Positions 12,134-24,900 of a stretch of 64,000 nt of DNA are shown here, one piece after another; position 1 is the first letter of the stretch, and each line of letters starts with the position of its first letter. The DNA lies in NCBI GenBank assembly GCA_964020085.1, contig OZ026595.1, positions 2,201,001 through 2,265,000 of the forward strand, given 5' to 3'. The DNA comes from Micromussa lordhowensis (taxonomy: Eukaryota > Cnidaria > Anthozoa > Scleractinia > Lobophylliidae). Under the pieces are notes generated by a model that was given only the letters and a program-made list of their open reading frames with translations, made no database searches and was not told the origin of the DNA. Position numbers and translations under genes: made by a program.

Positions 12134-14904
12134 ATCCTCGAGAGGTTGCAAAATATATGTAAAACACTGCAGGCAGATCTGTTCTTATTATAAATTGACT
12201 GATAATGCAAAAGAAATGTATGAAGTATTGGATAACTGATTTCTTGTATCACAGCCGAGCGCGTTACTCCAATTCTGTCAGCGTGACGGAGTGACACACT
12301 TCAGCTCGAGTGCATACTCGATAATTATGCGCGCCAAGTACATACTTGATAATTTTTAGTCATAATTACGTGAAAAATCACGAATCGATGACGTGAAATG
12401 ATTTGTGACCGTTGCTTGGGCTGTGACACGCAGACGAAAAAACAACCCTTGAATTGGGGGAACTTCGTCATCTGTTTTAAGCTTCCCCAGGAAATGACTC
12501 ACAATGGCGTGATATAGTTCATTTATTTTTATTCAAGAGCCAAATTAAACTTTAAGTAATTACATTGTCATAGAAGTTTATAAACAATATATTTAGAAAT
12601 GGTAAATAGTTTTTACAGATAATATTTAACAACAAGATATGACCTAAGTTTGTATAGAGAATACAATAGTTGATACATACCATTCATAATAAAATACCTT
12701 GAACGCTTGTGAACCGGGTAAAATAGGTTTCCGTTTGTTCCTAGATAATAATGAGCTAGTCTGCAAGGCTCTATTACTGCTGATCCGCTGGTTTAAGGTT
12801 TATCTATGGCGTAAAAATCGAACCGGCCAGGATTAAGTGGTAGTCGGTTACCAGACAAATTCTCGTCACTTTCTCAGTTATGAGATAACATTTCATCTCG
12901 TTTCTCAGCCTCTTGTAAACATCAAAATCTTAGTTCTCGCCGGCATTGATCCTTAGAGGGCATAACTAGGTCTTGCAATACGATTGACTCAAAAATCGCC
13001 TGTTGTCAGGCTACCGGCTACGGGGCAAGTGTTTGGTAGATCCATCAAAGAAAAACCTCCTGTGTAAGGTAATTTTTTTTTTAAATTACAAAATCACCAC
13101 TTAAAGATATTTGCTTTTGTGTTAGTAATGTCTTTTTTTTAAGATTTCCTCAAACGTCATGACCAAAAAAGATCACTTCGGCAAGCATTACACTATTAAG
13201 GACAAGTTTTTAGATCTGTTTTCTTGCAACGAGTACATTTTTATACTTGTTAAACTAATTTTAGCCTATACGAAAACTACTTCTTGAAACTCGCAATAAT
13301 AAATGACTGTCAGTTTTCTCATAGTTTTTTCTTTCACTTCCCGCTATTTAAAGAGTTCCTTTTCTTCTTTTTATCTTTTTGCATTCTCCATTGGCAATCC
13401 GTCTTGATGAGATCCGTCTTCGGCTTAGTATCAGAGATAATGTATAATCAGCAATTGAACTGAATATTTCTGCAGCAGTCCAATATGAAGGCATAATTTT
13501 CACGTATGCTGATACTAGAGCCAAATATATCCCTTGCCCTTAAGTATTAAGGCAGTGCTCCCTTAACAGTGGACGTAACAGTTAGTTTGGGGTCTGAAAC
13601 ACGCGTCTAAACGATGGAGCAGAAAAGCCCGGGCCCTTATTATATGCCGGTCGTCACGTAACGACAGTAGCAGCGTGACGATCCAAATAACCTGGTATCG
13701 GACCGTCCATAAATATAGCCTTTATGCTAACAATTGACATTTTTGACGCAATGAAATAACGTAATGTATTTTTTCACGGGCTCAGTACCTGTAGTAGCTC
13801 TAAAGTCGGTTTGTTTTTGAAGGTCAAAGGTGAATATAATATTGCGAGTTTTCGGAGTCAGTAAACAAAACAACGATTTGTGAAAGCAAACTGTCCGGTA
13901 TCAAACGGGCAAAAGACGTCTAGCGGTCAAGAACAGTACGCGAACAAAACGATTCGGGTTGGTGACTTTTGAAGTACGGTAAGTGACTTATAGCTCTATA
14001 TTGAGTATCAATTATCGGGTTCTCTTGCCGCCGCCTTTACGTTCGTTACTTTTGAACTTGCTCGACCATGGAGTAATTCGCCCCAAGTTATTATAGAGTT
14101 CCTGCTTCGATGCAATGTTTACAACGCTAATCAAATCAGGATTGTAGCCGTTTATTCAGCGGTCGCTAATCAAACCCATGATAAAAATTTAGGATTTTAA
14201 CTCTGTTTGGGAAAATGGAGGCGTGCCTCGAGGTCTCGATTGGACCGGGACAGAGTTCATTTAAGGGCGACCCTCTTCGGCGAAATAAAAACTTTCCTTC
14301 GCGTTCTACGATTACTATTTGTTTTTCCATAGTAAAAAAAGCTCTTAGCTCATAGGTTGTGTTAATCGCCAAATTGCAAATGCGTTTTCTTCAACGGAAA
14401 CTTTATGTAATCGAACTGCTCGCGCAGATTTACAACATATTCATGTTGCATTTTGGGCACGAAAGAGTGGCAATCGTCTAGAATCTTCAAATTTTTGTAA
14501 AGAACCAGGGTTATGACCGTGCAGTGGTTTAAAAGATTTGAATACTCACCACCTTTTCGCATATTTGTGCCAATTTTGTTGCCTGTCCTAAATTCTAAAT
14601 TTGCATATTGGTTGTGTTTATTCTTTTTCCCCATTGTTTGTGCTACCATAACAATGTATTCGACCGTCATACATGATCAAACTTGAAAAGCGGCGCTTCT
14701 TTCTAATCCAACTCGCTTGATTTTCGTGAGGGAAAAAATTGATATGTCGATGTATTGCGTGACCGATTACATTTTGCTTGACTGTTTGACTTGTTAAGTA
14801 AGCGCCACGCGAAGATCTGACGCGCTGTTCATGGATACCGTCAGTTCAAAGTAATCTCCAATCCACTGCTTTGTCTCTTGTAGTCCAACGAATAACTTCC
14901 GCCA
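12134..14904. other. Spacer between the two SLC46 genes
   Basis: It holds the 3' UTR of copy A (AATAAA at 12688-12693) and presumably the promoter of copy B. I saw no coding exon, RNA gene or clear transposon. Short minus-strand ORFs at 14166-14670 have no family features. Confidence 0.5.
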
Positions 14905-17900
14905 ATGCCGCTGAATTTGCCAAGATGGCGGCGTTACCTAACAGTGGAGCCGGTTGTGTTGTTTTACACATTTGGATTGTTCATGAGCCTGCCAGTGCTG
15001 ACACAGTACGTGTATTACAGAGTCAGTGAATTCAAGGGCTTCCCTTATAACATATCGGACACTTCAGAGAAAGGATGCGTCGATGATGGAGGAAACTCGT
15101 CCATGAAGGAGTTAGAGAAAGAGGTACGTACGGCCACAGTCACGCAACACTTCTCTGTATAAATAGCTTGACGTGACAAGCAAAATGAAGCCTGCGAAGA
15201 AATCGCCATGTTTAGATTTTCCCAACTACAGTGGAATCCCGAGAAATCAGGGGTAAAATTACAGTGTTTGACTGAGGAGAGGGAACGACTTTTGGTTCGA
15301 GTTATCAAGAGGTTCGAAAAAATGAGGGTTCGAGAAATCGGGATTCCACTGTATTGACACATGTAATGACAATTGAGTTGTGTCTAGCCTGCAAGCAGGC
15401 TCTCCGTATGGATTTGCTTTCGAATGGCGCGCGGTCAAGTCGAAAGCAGATCTCGGCATGGCAATAACCCATACCGAGAGCCTGCTTGCAGGCTAAGTTG
15501 TGTCGTCAGCATATCTTGTTGCAGCCCCACTGAAGCATTCTGATAACGTAAAACGTTAATCTTTAAACCGGTTTTTTTCCCCTCTAAGGTTCAAGACATA
15601 GCCGCAAAGATCGACATGGGCAACGTCCTCTTCCTGTCCATACCATCTATTTTCATGGTCCTTCTTCTGGGCCCATGGACGGACACCGGTGGAAGACGTC
15701 CCGCCTTGCTGGCCCCTCCTATTGGAAGTGCTATCGAGGCCATTCTTATTCTACTCATAATGTACCTTGAGTGGCCTGTGTATATCCTCTTTATCGGAGA
15801 GGCCATAAATGGCTTCTCGGGTTTCGCCACCATTATGACCATGGCTGCGTTTTCCTACGTTGCTGATATAACCACTGAACAAAGACTGGCCATCCACATC
15901 GGTCAGTATATAACTTGGTGGCCTCATGGTTAGTGCGCTCGACTCCGGAGCGAGCGCTCCGGGTTCGAGCCCTGGCCGGGGACATTGTGTTGTGTTCTTG
16001 GGCAATACACTTCACTCTCACAGTGCCTCTCTCCACCCAGGTGTATAAATGGGTACCGGCGAATTTAATGCTGGGGGTAACCCTGCGATGGACTAGCATC
16101 CCATCCAGGGGGGAGTAGAAATACTCCTAGTCGCTTCATGCTACTGAAACCGGGATAAGCTCCGGCCTGATGAGCCACTAGGTTCGTATGCAGACTTTTA
16201 CCCTGTTAGTAACATATTTAAGAAGGTAGTACTAAACAATGAAAACTGAGGCTTGGTAAAAAAAAAATGACTTGAGTTGAATTGAAGAAAAAATGTCAGG
16301 TTAGTAAACTCGCTTTGATCCGGCGCAGTTTTTCCACACACTTGGACTTAATTCACTACGAAACAAGGGCGGCAACTTACTAAGGAAATTGCTAAGAATT
16401 TTGATTGGTGGAGAATCTATCTCAGTCTGTAGAAAGCAAATTTGTTGTTCTAAACGTGAACTTCTTTCTTTACAAGCTGTTGTCCAGTTCGTTGTATTCA
16501 TTGGCGGTGTTGTGAGCCAACTGACCAGCGGTGTGTGGTTAAAGAGGCTCGGTTTCATCCCACCTTACTGGTTCATTTTCGCATGTCACGTGGCCTCTGT
16601 ACTGTGGGCAGCCTTTATGGTGCCGGAATCCAAACAGAAAAGCCAGAAAAAGAAGATGAGATTTTTCAGTTTCGACAGCTTCAGAGCAATCTGGAGTGTG
16701 TACAAAAGGCCAAGAAACGGCGGCAGAAAAAACCTCATCATGCTTCTAATATCGGACGGTATAATCACCCTGGGCGTCATGGGAATCAGTGGGGTGGTGG
16801 CGCTATTTGTCCTACGCACACCTCTCTGCTGGGGCCCGGCAACACTAGGCGTGTTCATGGCCTTTAGGTTCTTTATGCAAGGCTTTGGTGGCATCGCTGG
16901 TATCGGAATCCTTAAACGCTTCATGTCCGACATCAATGTGACCAGGATTGGTATGGTGTCACAGTGCGCCTCACTCGCTTTCTTCGCCTTTAGTGATCGC
17001 ACGTGGATGGTCTTCTTAGGTAAGAAAGAATTACTGGGTCATAGCTTTTCTCAAGCATCTCAGCGGAATCCTGAATCCGAGAATTTGATTGGCTAATTAC
17101 ACCGGCCATTTTTTTTACGATACGGACTCTGAGTTTCGGACCGCTCACATCCCCATGCTAGGAACTTAGGTTTTGGTTCACTTTAAGCTATGTAGGCCAA
17201 TGTAAAGCGAGAAAAAAAAAAGAAAAACGCGAGAAGTAAACAAGGCATAGACTAAATTGGAAGCTATCAAAGCGAAGAAGGTCTGTTATGTATCGGCATT
17301 TTAATGACTCTTTTACTCTGCGTTTTATTTTTCACTGTTTATTTTGACAGTTTTAATCAAAAGATAAACAAATAAAAATGTTATTTGGTGGCCTTGGTCG
17401 GTCCGTATGGAGAAAAACTGTGCCCTTGGCCTACAGCCTACGACCCTCAGCCTACAGACCCCCCCCCCCCGAACCCATGACCTTTCGATCCCGACCTCTC
17501 GCTGCAAATAACATAGACATGTTTGTCTGTTACAAGAAAGTCAGACTACATATTTTTTGATAGAGCTTGACCAGGTTTACTGCGTTTAGGAATTCATGCA
17601 GTTCATAACGAGAGAAAATGAGGGCTTGATTGGGGGCGGGCGGACAGATACGGGGTACCCCGTTCACAGCATGTGGAAATCGTTTTAGTTGCCCTCAGCT
17701 ATTGTTGAATTTTCTTTTCATTTCTTTAGTTCCTATCATTGGAATTTTTGGAGGCGCTGTTGTACCGCTGTACAAAGGAATGATGTCACAGACTGTAGAT
17801 CCCGATGAAAGAGGTCAGTTGTCTCTTTACTATTGTGTGTCTGCCTACTGACACATGCCCAGTTCTCTCGATGAAATGCGCCCGCAGGGAATCAAAACTT

Positions 17901-19253
17901 TCGAGAGAGAGAGACGGGCGTTTTCCTAACGCTAACAAATGACGTCAGTCTTTTCTTTCCTCGTTACTATTGTAACAGATATTTCTCCTGTTCTGTAGGT
18001 GCCATGTTCTCCTCCGTGACTACTGTGGATACGTTCTGTAACTTTCTTGGCGCCTTCATCTTCAACCCGATGTACATCCGATCGTCTAACTTCGGTTTCC
18101 CAGGGTTACCATTTCTTGTGAGCGCCGTCCTTATCATCATTCCTCTAATCATGACCAAGTAAGTAGCAGGCCTCAGGGAAAATGACGCTAATTCAAAATT
18201 TTGTACGAGCATTGCTGCTTCCCTTTGACAGATTGCCAGTCCATTGCAGGCCACCGCAGCTTTTTCGATTTTCCTACACGATTTCACCAGCATCCATTTA
18301 TACTCCTCAGCAATGGTAGAGAGAGGTTACTGGGATAGCAGAAAACCCGCATGGCCATGAACAAAGCAACGCCAAATTATAAATTAATAAATCAATGCCC
18401 ACCAAAACCGGACTCAAGACCATGCTTCTCATATCAAAGAAAACATTCCAAGTTAAAGTTAGTGGTGGAAATAATAGCCTCTTCCAGGTCAGGCCCCAGT
18501 TGTTCGAAGGCTGGATTACGCTATCCACCGCATATATCGCTATCCAGTGGGTAAGTGTTAACAAAACAAACCATGCTATCCACTGGATAGTGATTTATCT
18601 GGTGGGTGGTGTTATCCACCTTTCGAACAACCTGGGCCAGGGACCCGTTTCTCGAAAGTCCCGGAAACTTTTCGGGCCCGTAGAGCCATTTTAGTTTAAA
18701 CTTCTTGTGCGAAGAGAACCTCTGTTCATATTAAGACTGTGATTAAAACAGCTCTGTAATGATAAGGTTTGAGATTTTGCTACGGCTTTCCGGGTGTGAA
18801 AACTTGTCGGGACCTTCGAGAAACGGGCTCCAGGTGTTTAGTTAGCTGAGGCACAGTGGGAAAAAACAGCGAGGGTGGGGCGAGGCGTAGAAAAAGCGAG
18901 AGAGGCTTGGTCCGAGGAGCGAACGAAGCGTTTCTATCGATCGCCTTCCCGTGCCGCGCTTCTCCTCTATTTTTCGTGCGCCATTTTGCGCCCCAACTGT
19001 CTGAACGCCTGGAAGAGGCTATGCAAATGATAACTCAATGACTAATTTCAAATTTACTGTATGATGTTACAGATTTTTAAAGAACCCATCGTCATTTCAA
19101 GAGGAGACAGAAACAATTGAAGAACCTGAATTGGATGAGGAGGACGTAAAACTCAATAGCACCGAGAAACCTGCTGTGGATGAGGAAGATGTAAAATTCA
19201 AAGAAGTTCCGATTGACGATAGTGAAAAAGAACCCCAGTCTACGTCACTTTAG
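14905..19253 (+). CDS. SLC46 family transporter, copy B, six exons
   Basis: Exons: 14905-15123, 15589-15901, 16477-17019, 17730-17813, 17999-18158, 19073-19253 (499 aa). It is the tandem paralogue of copy A: exons 2-5 have the same lengths (313, 543, 84 and 160 nt) and the same phases. TM1 follows LTVEPVVLFYTFGLF. The first loop has NIS and NSS sequons. MFS motif A reads GPWTDTGGRRPAL, with Thr-Gly where copy A has Lys-Val. Exon 3 repeats the QLTSG and PESK-type blocks of copy A. The last exon is unrelated to that of copy A: it is acidic and contains two near-repeats of DEEDVK. No clear YxxΦ signal is seen there. About 58 bp after the stop a 437-bp near-perfect inverted repeat begins, likely within the 3' UTR. 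Confidence 0.88.
15229..15351. mobile_element. pogo/Tigger-like MITE with TA duplication
   Basis: The 123-bp element has inverted ends CAGTGGAATCCCGA and is flanked on both sides by TA (15227-28 and 15352-53), the target duplication of Tc1/mariner-pogo elements. It lies in intron 1 of SLC46 copy B. Confidence 0.75.
15385..15495. mobile_element. Foldback MITE
   Basis: Inverted ends TAGCCTGCAAGCAGGCTCTC are near-identical on both sides, and each end is itself partly palindromic (GCCTGCAAGCAGGC). It is 111 bp, in intron 1 of SLC46 copy B, only 33 bp after the pogo-like element. Confidence 0.7.
15919..16190 (+). mobile_element. tRNA-derived SINE, second family, in SLC46 copy B intron 2
   Basis: The head reads TGGTTAGTGCGCTCGACTCC with box B GGGTTCGAGCCC. 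The body contains CTCTCTCCACCCAGGTGTAT and AATGGGTACC. A diverged copy of the same body lies at 56910-57150. Such elements are transcribed by RNA polymerase III from the tRNA-like head. Confidence 0.75.
18492..18638. mobile_element. Foldback MITE
   Basis: The ends are GGCCCCAGTTGTTCGAAGG and, reversed, GGCCCAGGTTGTTCGAAAGG. The inner arms carry TATCCACY motifs in both orientations. It is 147 bp, in intron 5 of SLC46 copy B. Confidence 0.7.
18640..18831. mobile_element. MITE with ends containing CCCGTTTCTCGA
   Basis: The left end is GGGACCCGTTTCTCGAAAG, and the reversed right end is GGAGCCCGTTTCTCGAAGG. It starts two bases after the previous MITE ends, so two families sit back to back. Confidence 0.65.
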
Positions 19254-19310
19254 AGGGAGGAGAATTACGATAAATAGATGCGCTTTCCATTGGACCAAAT
19301 ATTTCAGCAT

Positions 19311-19747
19311 TCGCTACTTGCACATGACCCATAATCCCTTGCGTTTTGGGGGGTAACCAGTAGAAGAAATGTATGGTATCATGACAAAATTAGTTCGGTG
19401 AGCTCGCAAAACCAGCTACTAATGCTTAAAAGTGCACCAGAATTTACCAAAATCACGATAGGAGAAATTTGTACTAGTTTATAACTAAATGTAGAGAAAT
19501 TTTTTTTGTCCATACATCGTCTGTAAAATTACAAGACGATGTATGGACAAAAAAAAAATTTCTCTACATTTAGTTATAAACTAGTACAAATTTCTCTTAT
19601 CGTGATTTTGGTAAATTCTGGTGCATTTTTAAGCATTAGTAGCTGGTTTTGCGAGCTCACCGAACTAATTTTTGTCATGATACCATACATTTCTTCTACT
19701 GGTTACCCCCCAAAACGCAAGGGATTATGGGTCATGTGCAAGTAACG
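19311..19747. repeat. Long near-perfect inverted repeat downstream of SLC46 copy B
   Basis: Two arms of about 215 bp (19311-19525 and about 19533-19747) are reverse complements with only a few mismatches and a loop of under 10 nt around ACATCGTCTGTAAAATTACA. The arm begins ATTCGCTACTTGCACATGAC and ends near TTGTCCATACATCG. It starts about 58 bp after the stop codon and, if in the 3' UTR, would fold into a very long hairpin. It could be a young foldback element or a head-to-head duplication. No target duplication is obvious. Confidence 0.85.
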
Positions 19748-21958
19748 AATTTTCCGGATTTTTTTTATCAAAAAGTGGACAACCTCATAACGTATACACA
19801 AATTTCCGGTCGAGAATTTCTGTTCCATTTGATTTTCCTTCCGGAGTTCACGGACTTTTCATGATTGAATTTTCCACTTTGCGAAGATGCGGTAATTTCC
19901 TGATTTTCCGGACATTTTCCAGGAATTCTTCGTTTTATTTACCCCCGTTTCCAAAGTTCTGGAATTTTTGGTTGAAAGGAGAGCTTTCCAACATCCGGCA
20001 AGTTTGCACATTCTCGCCTTGAGGGAAGTGTTGGTTCATTGGGTAAAAACACGAATTTCGGAAATTGTTTTCAGCAGTGGTCGTGTGCATGATTTTTTAA
20101 TGGTATAAGTACGCGTGGAGGAACAAATCTCTCCCCCAATCTAGGAAGTGTGTGATTGGTTGTTTCTATCGCGCTCAAATTCAAAACTGACCAACAGCTA
20201 ATCAGAATTCTGTAGAGTTACGTCATTAGTTTGGAATTTGGATTTCGTGTCTCTCGCGGGTACAATTTTAACGTGAGAAGACAAGTTTGTTTACAGAGGG
20301 CCTCTCAAAGAAGCGGGAGTAGCATGTATCTTGATCCCTTGAAAATTTCAGTCTTTCTCCCTTGTTCAAAGTTTCAAAGTTCTCTTCAATGGTACAAAAA
20401 TATCACTTGTTCTCTTGTTACAAATGCGTATGTTCGCCTAAATCCCTGGGAGTCCCTCTGTATAGACGTTCGGTGTATGAGAAGTTGCGTAGAATCTAGA
20501 GCAACAGGTACAATGTAGAACATTCTAGACTGTCCTTCTTGGAACACTTCCCTGTTACTTTGAGATAACCTGGGTGATGTAATTTATGTCTAGTTATTTA
20601 GTCAAGATAACACATCATTTTGGTTTACAAAACCCCGTGCTTTAATATCATATAAAATGCTACAAATTCTGTTAACCTTATTACATAGGCTTAACATTCC
20701 CTTGAAAAAAATTCTCATAAAAGGACAGACCTTGAGTAGTAGATTGAAAATTTTAAAAAAAACTATTGATTCTATTATTCCAAAGAAACTGTTAGAGCGG
20801 GTCAGGGGAAATTTCCTTATCGATTGTTTTGCTATCAACAAGTGTTGTGAATCTCCTCTTATCTGTTATTGTTTATGCCAAAGATTTCTCTTCAAACTCA
20901 AAAACCAGTCATAAAAATTTTAAGTTATTGATACAGTGCACATACAAGATTATTAAAAAAGAAACACTTCACTTTATCACATCGTGAAATCAAATTCCAA
21001 ATAAACAGTTTGCAACAAGAAAACACTCTATCTTTGTTTCTACCTTCTACTTTCAGCTTCATTTTTGAATTAAAAAGAGAACCACGAGATACATAAAAAA
21101 CATGCTGTACTAAGTACTGGTTATATATAAAATTCCGATTAAAATGGCGTAAAATTGAACGGTGAAATCCCCAACAACTGGATCAGATTCCTGCAAAAGA
21201 ATGCACAAACGCAGCACTGGTAAGAGGAAAATGAGAATACCTACATGTATTTACAATGCATATTGAAGAATATCTAAGATTTCAAAACTTGACTATTTTC
21301 TTTCAAGACAGACACTAAATTTTAGTTTATTGTGTTTTGCTTCTTACGGGCCATTACCCCAGGGGATTATGGACAAAGTAAGTTTTGCTTCTTACAAGGC
21401 AAATGTCGCAAGGCAGAAAAAAAAAACAGGTCTGATTGCCCTGAGCAAGTACATTTTAATCTTGGGCAAGGGAAACTAGAAGTTTGGTAGGAGAGTGAAG
21501 TGAAAATTTTCATAATTTTCAACCAAAAACAATTTCGAAACTTCAGACTGCAAGATGAGCAAAACAATGAGTCGAAAGCATGGATTAATTTAAAATCCAA
21601 GCATACTAAATTCCTCGCGTTCGTCCTCTTTTAAAGATTATCACTGATCATAGGCACTACCTACATGTAGTAAATGATGCAGTAGATAAGGCACAAACAT
21701 TGCACACCTACTGGGCAAGTACGTAATAGTTTAGTGTGGACAACTGTAAATATAAATGTACTGTCCCACTTGGCAACCGGATTTCAAAATAGTTTTCTTT
21801 CCTGTCCTGAGTGAGTGTTGTTTGACAACCTACATGTAAAATGTATAAGTTATGGCTGCAAAGGAATCTAAGAATCCTGGGATCTACGTGTAGACAATAA
21901 TAATTTAATGATAACATTTTAACTTACATTTTAACTTACCAACTGATCTGCCAGTCTC
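19748..21958. other. Convergent intergenic region between SLC46 copy B and cathepsin F
   Basis: It holds the 3' ends of two converging genes. For the minus-strand gene, an ATTAAA signal lies at 21904-21909 and AATAAA at 21326-21331 (both read on the minus strand). AATAAA on the plus strand occurs near 21000. Short ORFs at 20231-20914 show no family motif. Confidence 0.5.
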
Positions 21959-24900
21959 TCAGTCTACGACAGCCGAGGTGCACATGGTATTCAAACCACA
22001 GCTTCCATCACCACGATAGATCAAGTAGTATCCCTATGGCAGAAAAAGTAAGAATTTAATAATTAAATTAATTACCTGGCTTTTCATTTACAGACACTTA
22101 AGACATGCAGGGGTCTTGTACTGTACAGTGTTAAGTGGTCCATGTTATAACAAATGACAAAATTTATTAATTATGTATGTAGCATACTTCTTTATAACGA
22201 ATAATTGTAATCCCAGCCTATGATAGGTTTCTGCAAACAAACTAATTACGCATTATGTGGTATAACACACACCAAAGAACAGCAAAACTCTACTAGTGCG
22301 AAATGTCCACCATGCGTGTCTGGACACACCACACAAGTGGCACACACTCAGCTTTGTTATTGTCAGAGAAACGTGACACAAGTGATAATGCTTTACATGA
22401 GAAGAGGGAATGAAAAAATAAAGCACTGAAGACAGGCAACGATCTTCTACATGAGCTGTTCAGCAAAGTAGAATCATCTCACACTAAAGACAGGAAACTA
22501 TAATTGTACAGTATCTCGATGATGTCCATGTTCCTGTATAAAAATTTAACCGTCGCTCAATGCCTAATACCGGTAAGTTATAATAGTAACTGGTACACTC
22601 AAAGAAAACCAACTCACTTGCTCTCCCCAGCTTTCTCCCCAGCTGCAGGGAAAACAAAATAATCAAAGGTAATATGAGAATCAAGCTACAGTCGCAAGTA
22701 GTTTGTACAATTTAATTATTATAGTGAAATTGTGATGATGGAGAAATACAGTCATGCACAAGTAGTGATTTCTTTCAATTAAAAGTACTAGATACATGAA
22801 AGTGCTTGTCTACCTGCATTTGTATGCATACAATGCATAAATACATGTAGCTAGAACTGCATTTAGCACATCTAGCACCATTTTCTCTATTTTTTGGTTT
22901 AGTTACAAGACCTGTAATAAACAAGATTTATTGTGCAAGATAACATCCAACCGAATAACAGTCTGTGATATTCATTATGTAATTCATTCATGAAACAATA
23001 GAACAAAACAACAACAAGAATGAACTTGTCACCTGTTCTTGATGATCCAATAAGGCTCCTCACCATACAACCAAGATTTCTCTAAAAACAAAATACAGAA
23101 CAAGAAAGGGTTCGTTATTATGTCAAGAAAAACTCACTTAGTCCCTTGTACCTTGCAATCCCAATAAGGGTATTTCTATTGTCTTTACCCCAGTGGCCAA
23201 ACACAGTTCAATACACTAAGATTGGCTTTGTTCTACAAAAGATGATGAAAGATAAGAGTCTATTTAGAATCTCACGACTGATAAAAACATTGAAAGACAT
23301 GTTCATTATGATTGTCTTGATGCAATTACATTTTAACCCGATAGTGAAAAATATCCAAAGTATGCAAACCCCTATTAAGTGGCCAACTCCTATTAGGAAA
23401 AAAAAAGTAATACTACTAATGGTAACAATACATGTACTTACTGACACCGTAGCCAACAATCAGAACACCGTGGTCCAAGGAGGAAGGATTACAAAACATC
23501 TTCCATGGGTGAGCAACACCTCCCATGTAAAACTACAAAAAATGTCACAAGTTCAACATAGAACATGATAAGCAAAAATCAATTAATCAACAAGTAAAGA
23601 GCTACAGTTGTGCAATTAATGAGATATCAACACTGGCCATTTCTGAACTCTAAAATTATCAACATCTAAATTCTTGCAATTGAAGCATACAAACAAACAA
23701 CAACAACATACAGTTGAACTGAATCAAGGTAGTGACACGACACAGCACTACACATGTACATGTGCACTCTACCTGAAGACGTGTATAGAAATTGGTCAGT
23801 AAAGAGAATCTGTACATAAATGTTAAGATTTCTACCTTACCTGCATCATGTTGGCATTGATACCAATAGAGATAGGTCCGTTAGCAACAAGCCAAGCTGC
23901 CATTTCTGTAATGATATTGTAATGACTTTATTAATATGTCTGCAAAGTTTACAAGTAGCTTAGAAAATAATAGTCTTCAACTAATACCACATGACATACA
24001 TAGAAAGGCCAGCATATATGTATACAACTATGTAACAATAAACATACATTTGAAAAATACAAAATGGATGCAGTACTGATATCTGAATTGGACTACCACT
24101 GATATTTTCCAATTATTTACAAATGTAACAGTCAAAGACCTTCCCTTTTCTAAACTTGTTGCAGGCCATCTAAGTACAAGTATAGTTATATGCGAACATA
24201 CCGGCATTGTGTTTGGCTTAATTATCAGCAACTGTTCTGCAAGATTAACATGTACTTCTTTCTTAAGGTTACCCCATAGTGTACGTTGGCCACATTTGTG
24301 AACAGACTTGAGGAAATGGGGAAAATTGAGCTCAACGACATGCACAAAATATACAAGTGCAAGTTGTTGCAAGCTAACAGAAGTTGTGTATTGGGTGCAA
24401 CTCACTAGTTTCATCTTTGGATATGGACACAGAGCCATTGATGTACACAACTGCTTCTGACTTCTCGAACTTGCATTTCTCGCCCACTGCATCATAAGGA
24501 TATTCCTGCTCTGTCTCAAGCCCACCTGGACACAAATGAAACACAGTGTCACAAACATGAAGCACGCAGTCAATAAGAGACTACTCAACAAGTATTGCAC
24601 GGTGCCTTGCAACTTTCCAAAATGGCTTAATTTAAACTGCTGAATGTTGTAGCTTGTTGTACACGTACAAGCTTGAAGGCTAAGTTTAATCCTTTGGGCA
24701 TTCCTTTCAGTGGCATCTGAAAGCATCTCACAGTACTGGTGTGCATCTCACACTGTCACATTCATTTGCTAAATACATGTCCTGTACTCCACTAAACTGG
24801 CATTGAAGCATCAGGTTCCCCAGAGAATGCAAAAGACATTTAGCAAGTACATTGAAATATCTCAACAAGCCTCCCTTAGTTACCCAGCATAGTGTTGTTT

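Noticed and set aside
15919..16000. tRNA gene (good box B GGGTTCGAGCCC).
   Set aside because: No full cloverleaf is seen, and the head continues into a SINE body found again at 56.9 kb.
20657..20914. 85-aa plus-strand ORF between the convergent genes.
   Set aside because: AT-rich, no motif, an overlapping antisense ORF of similar length; likely chance.
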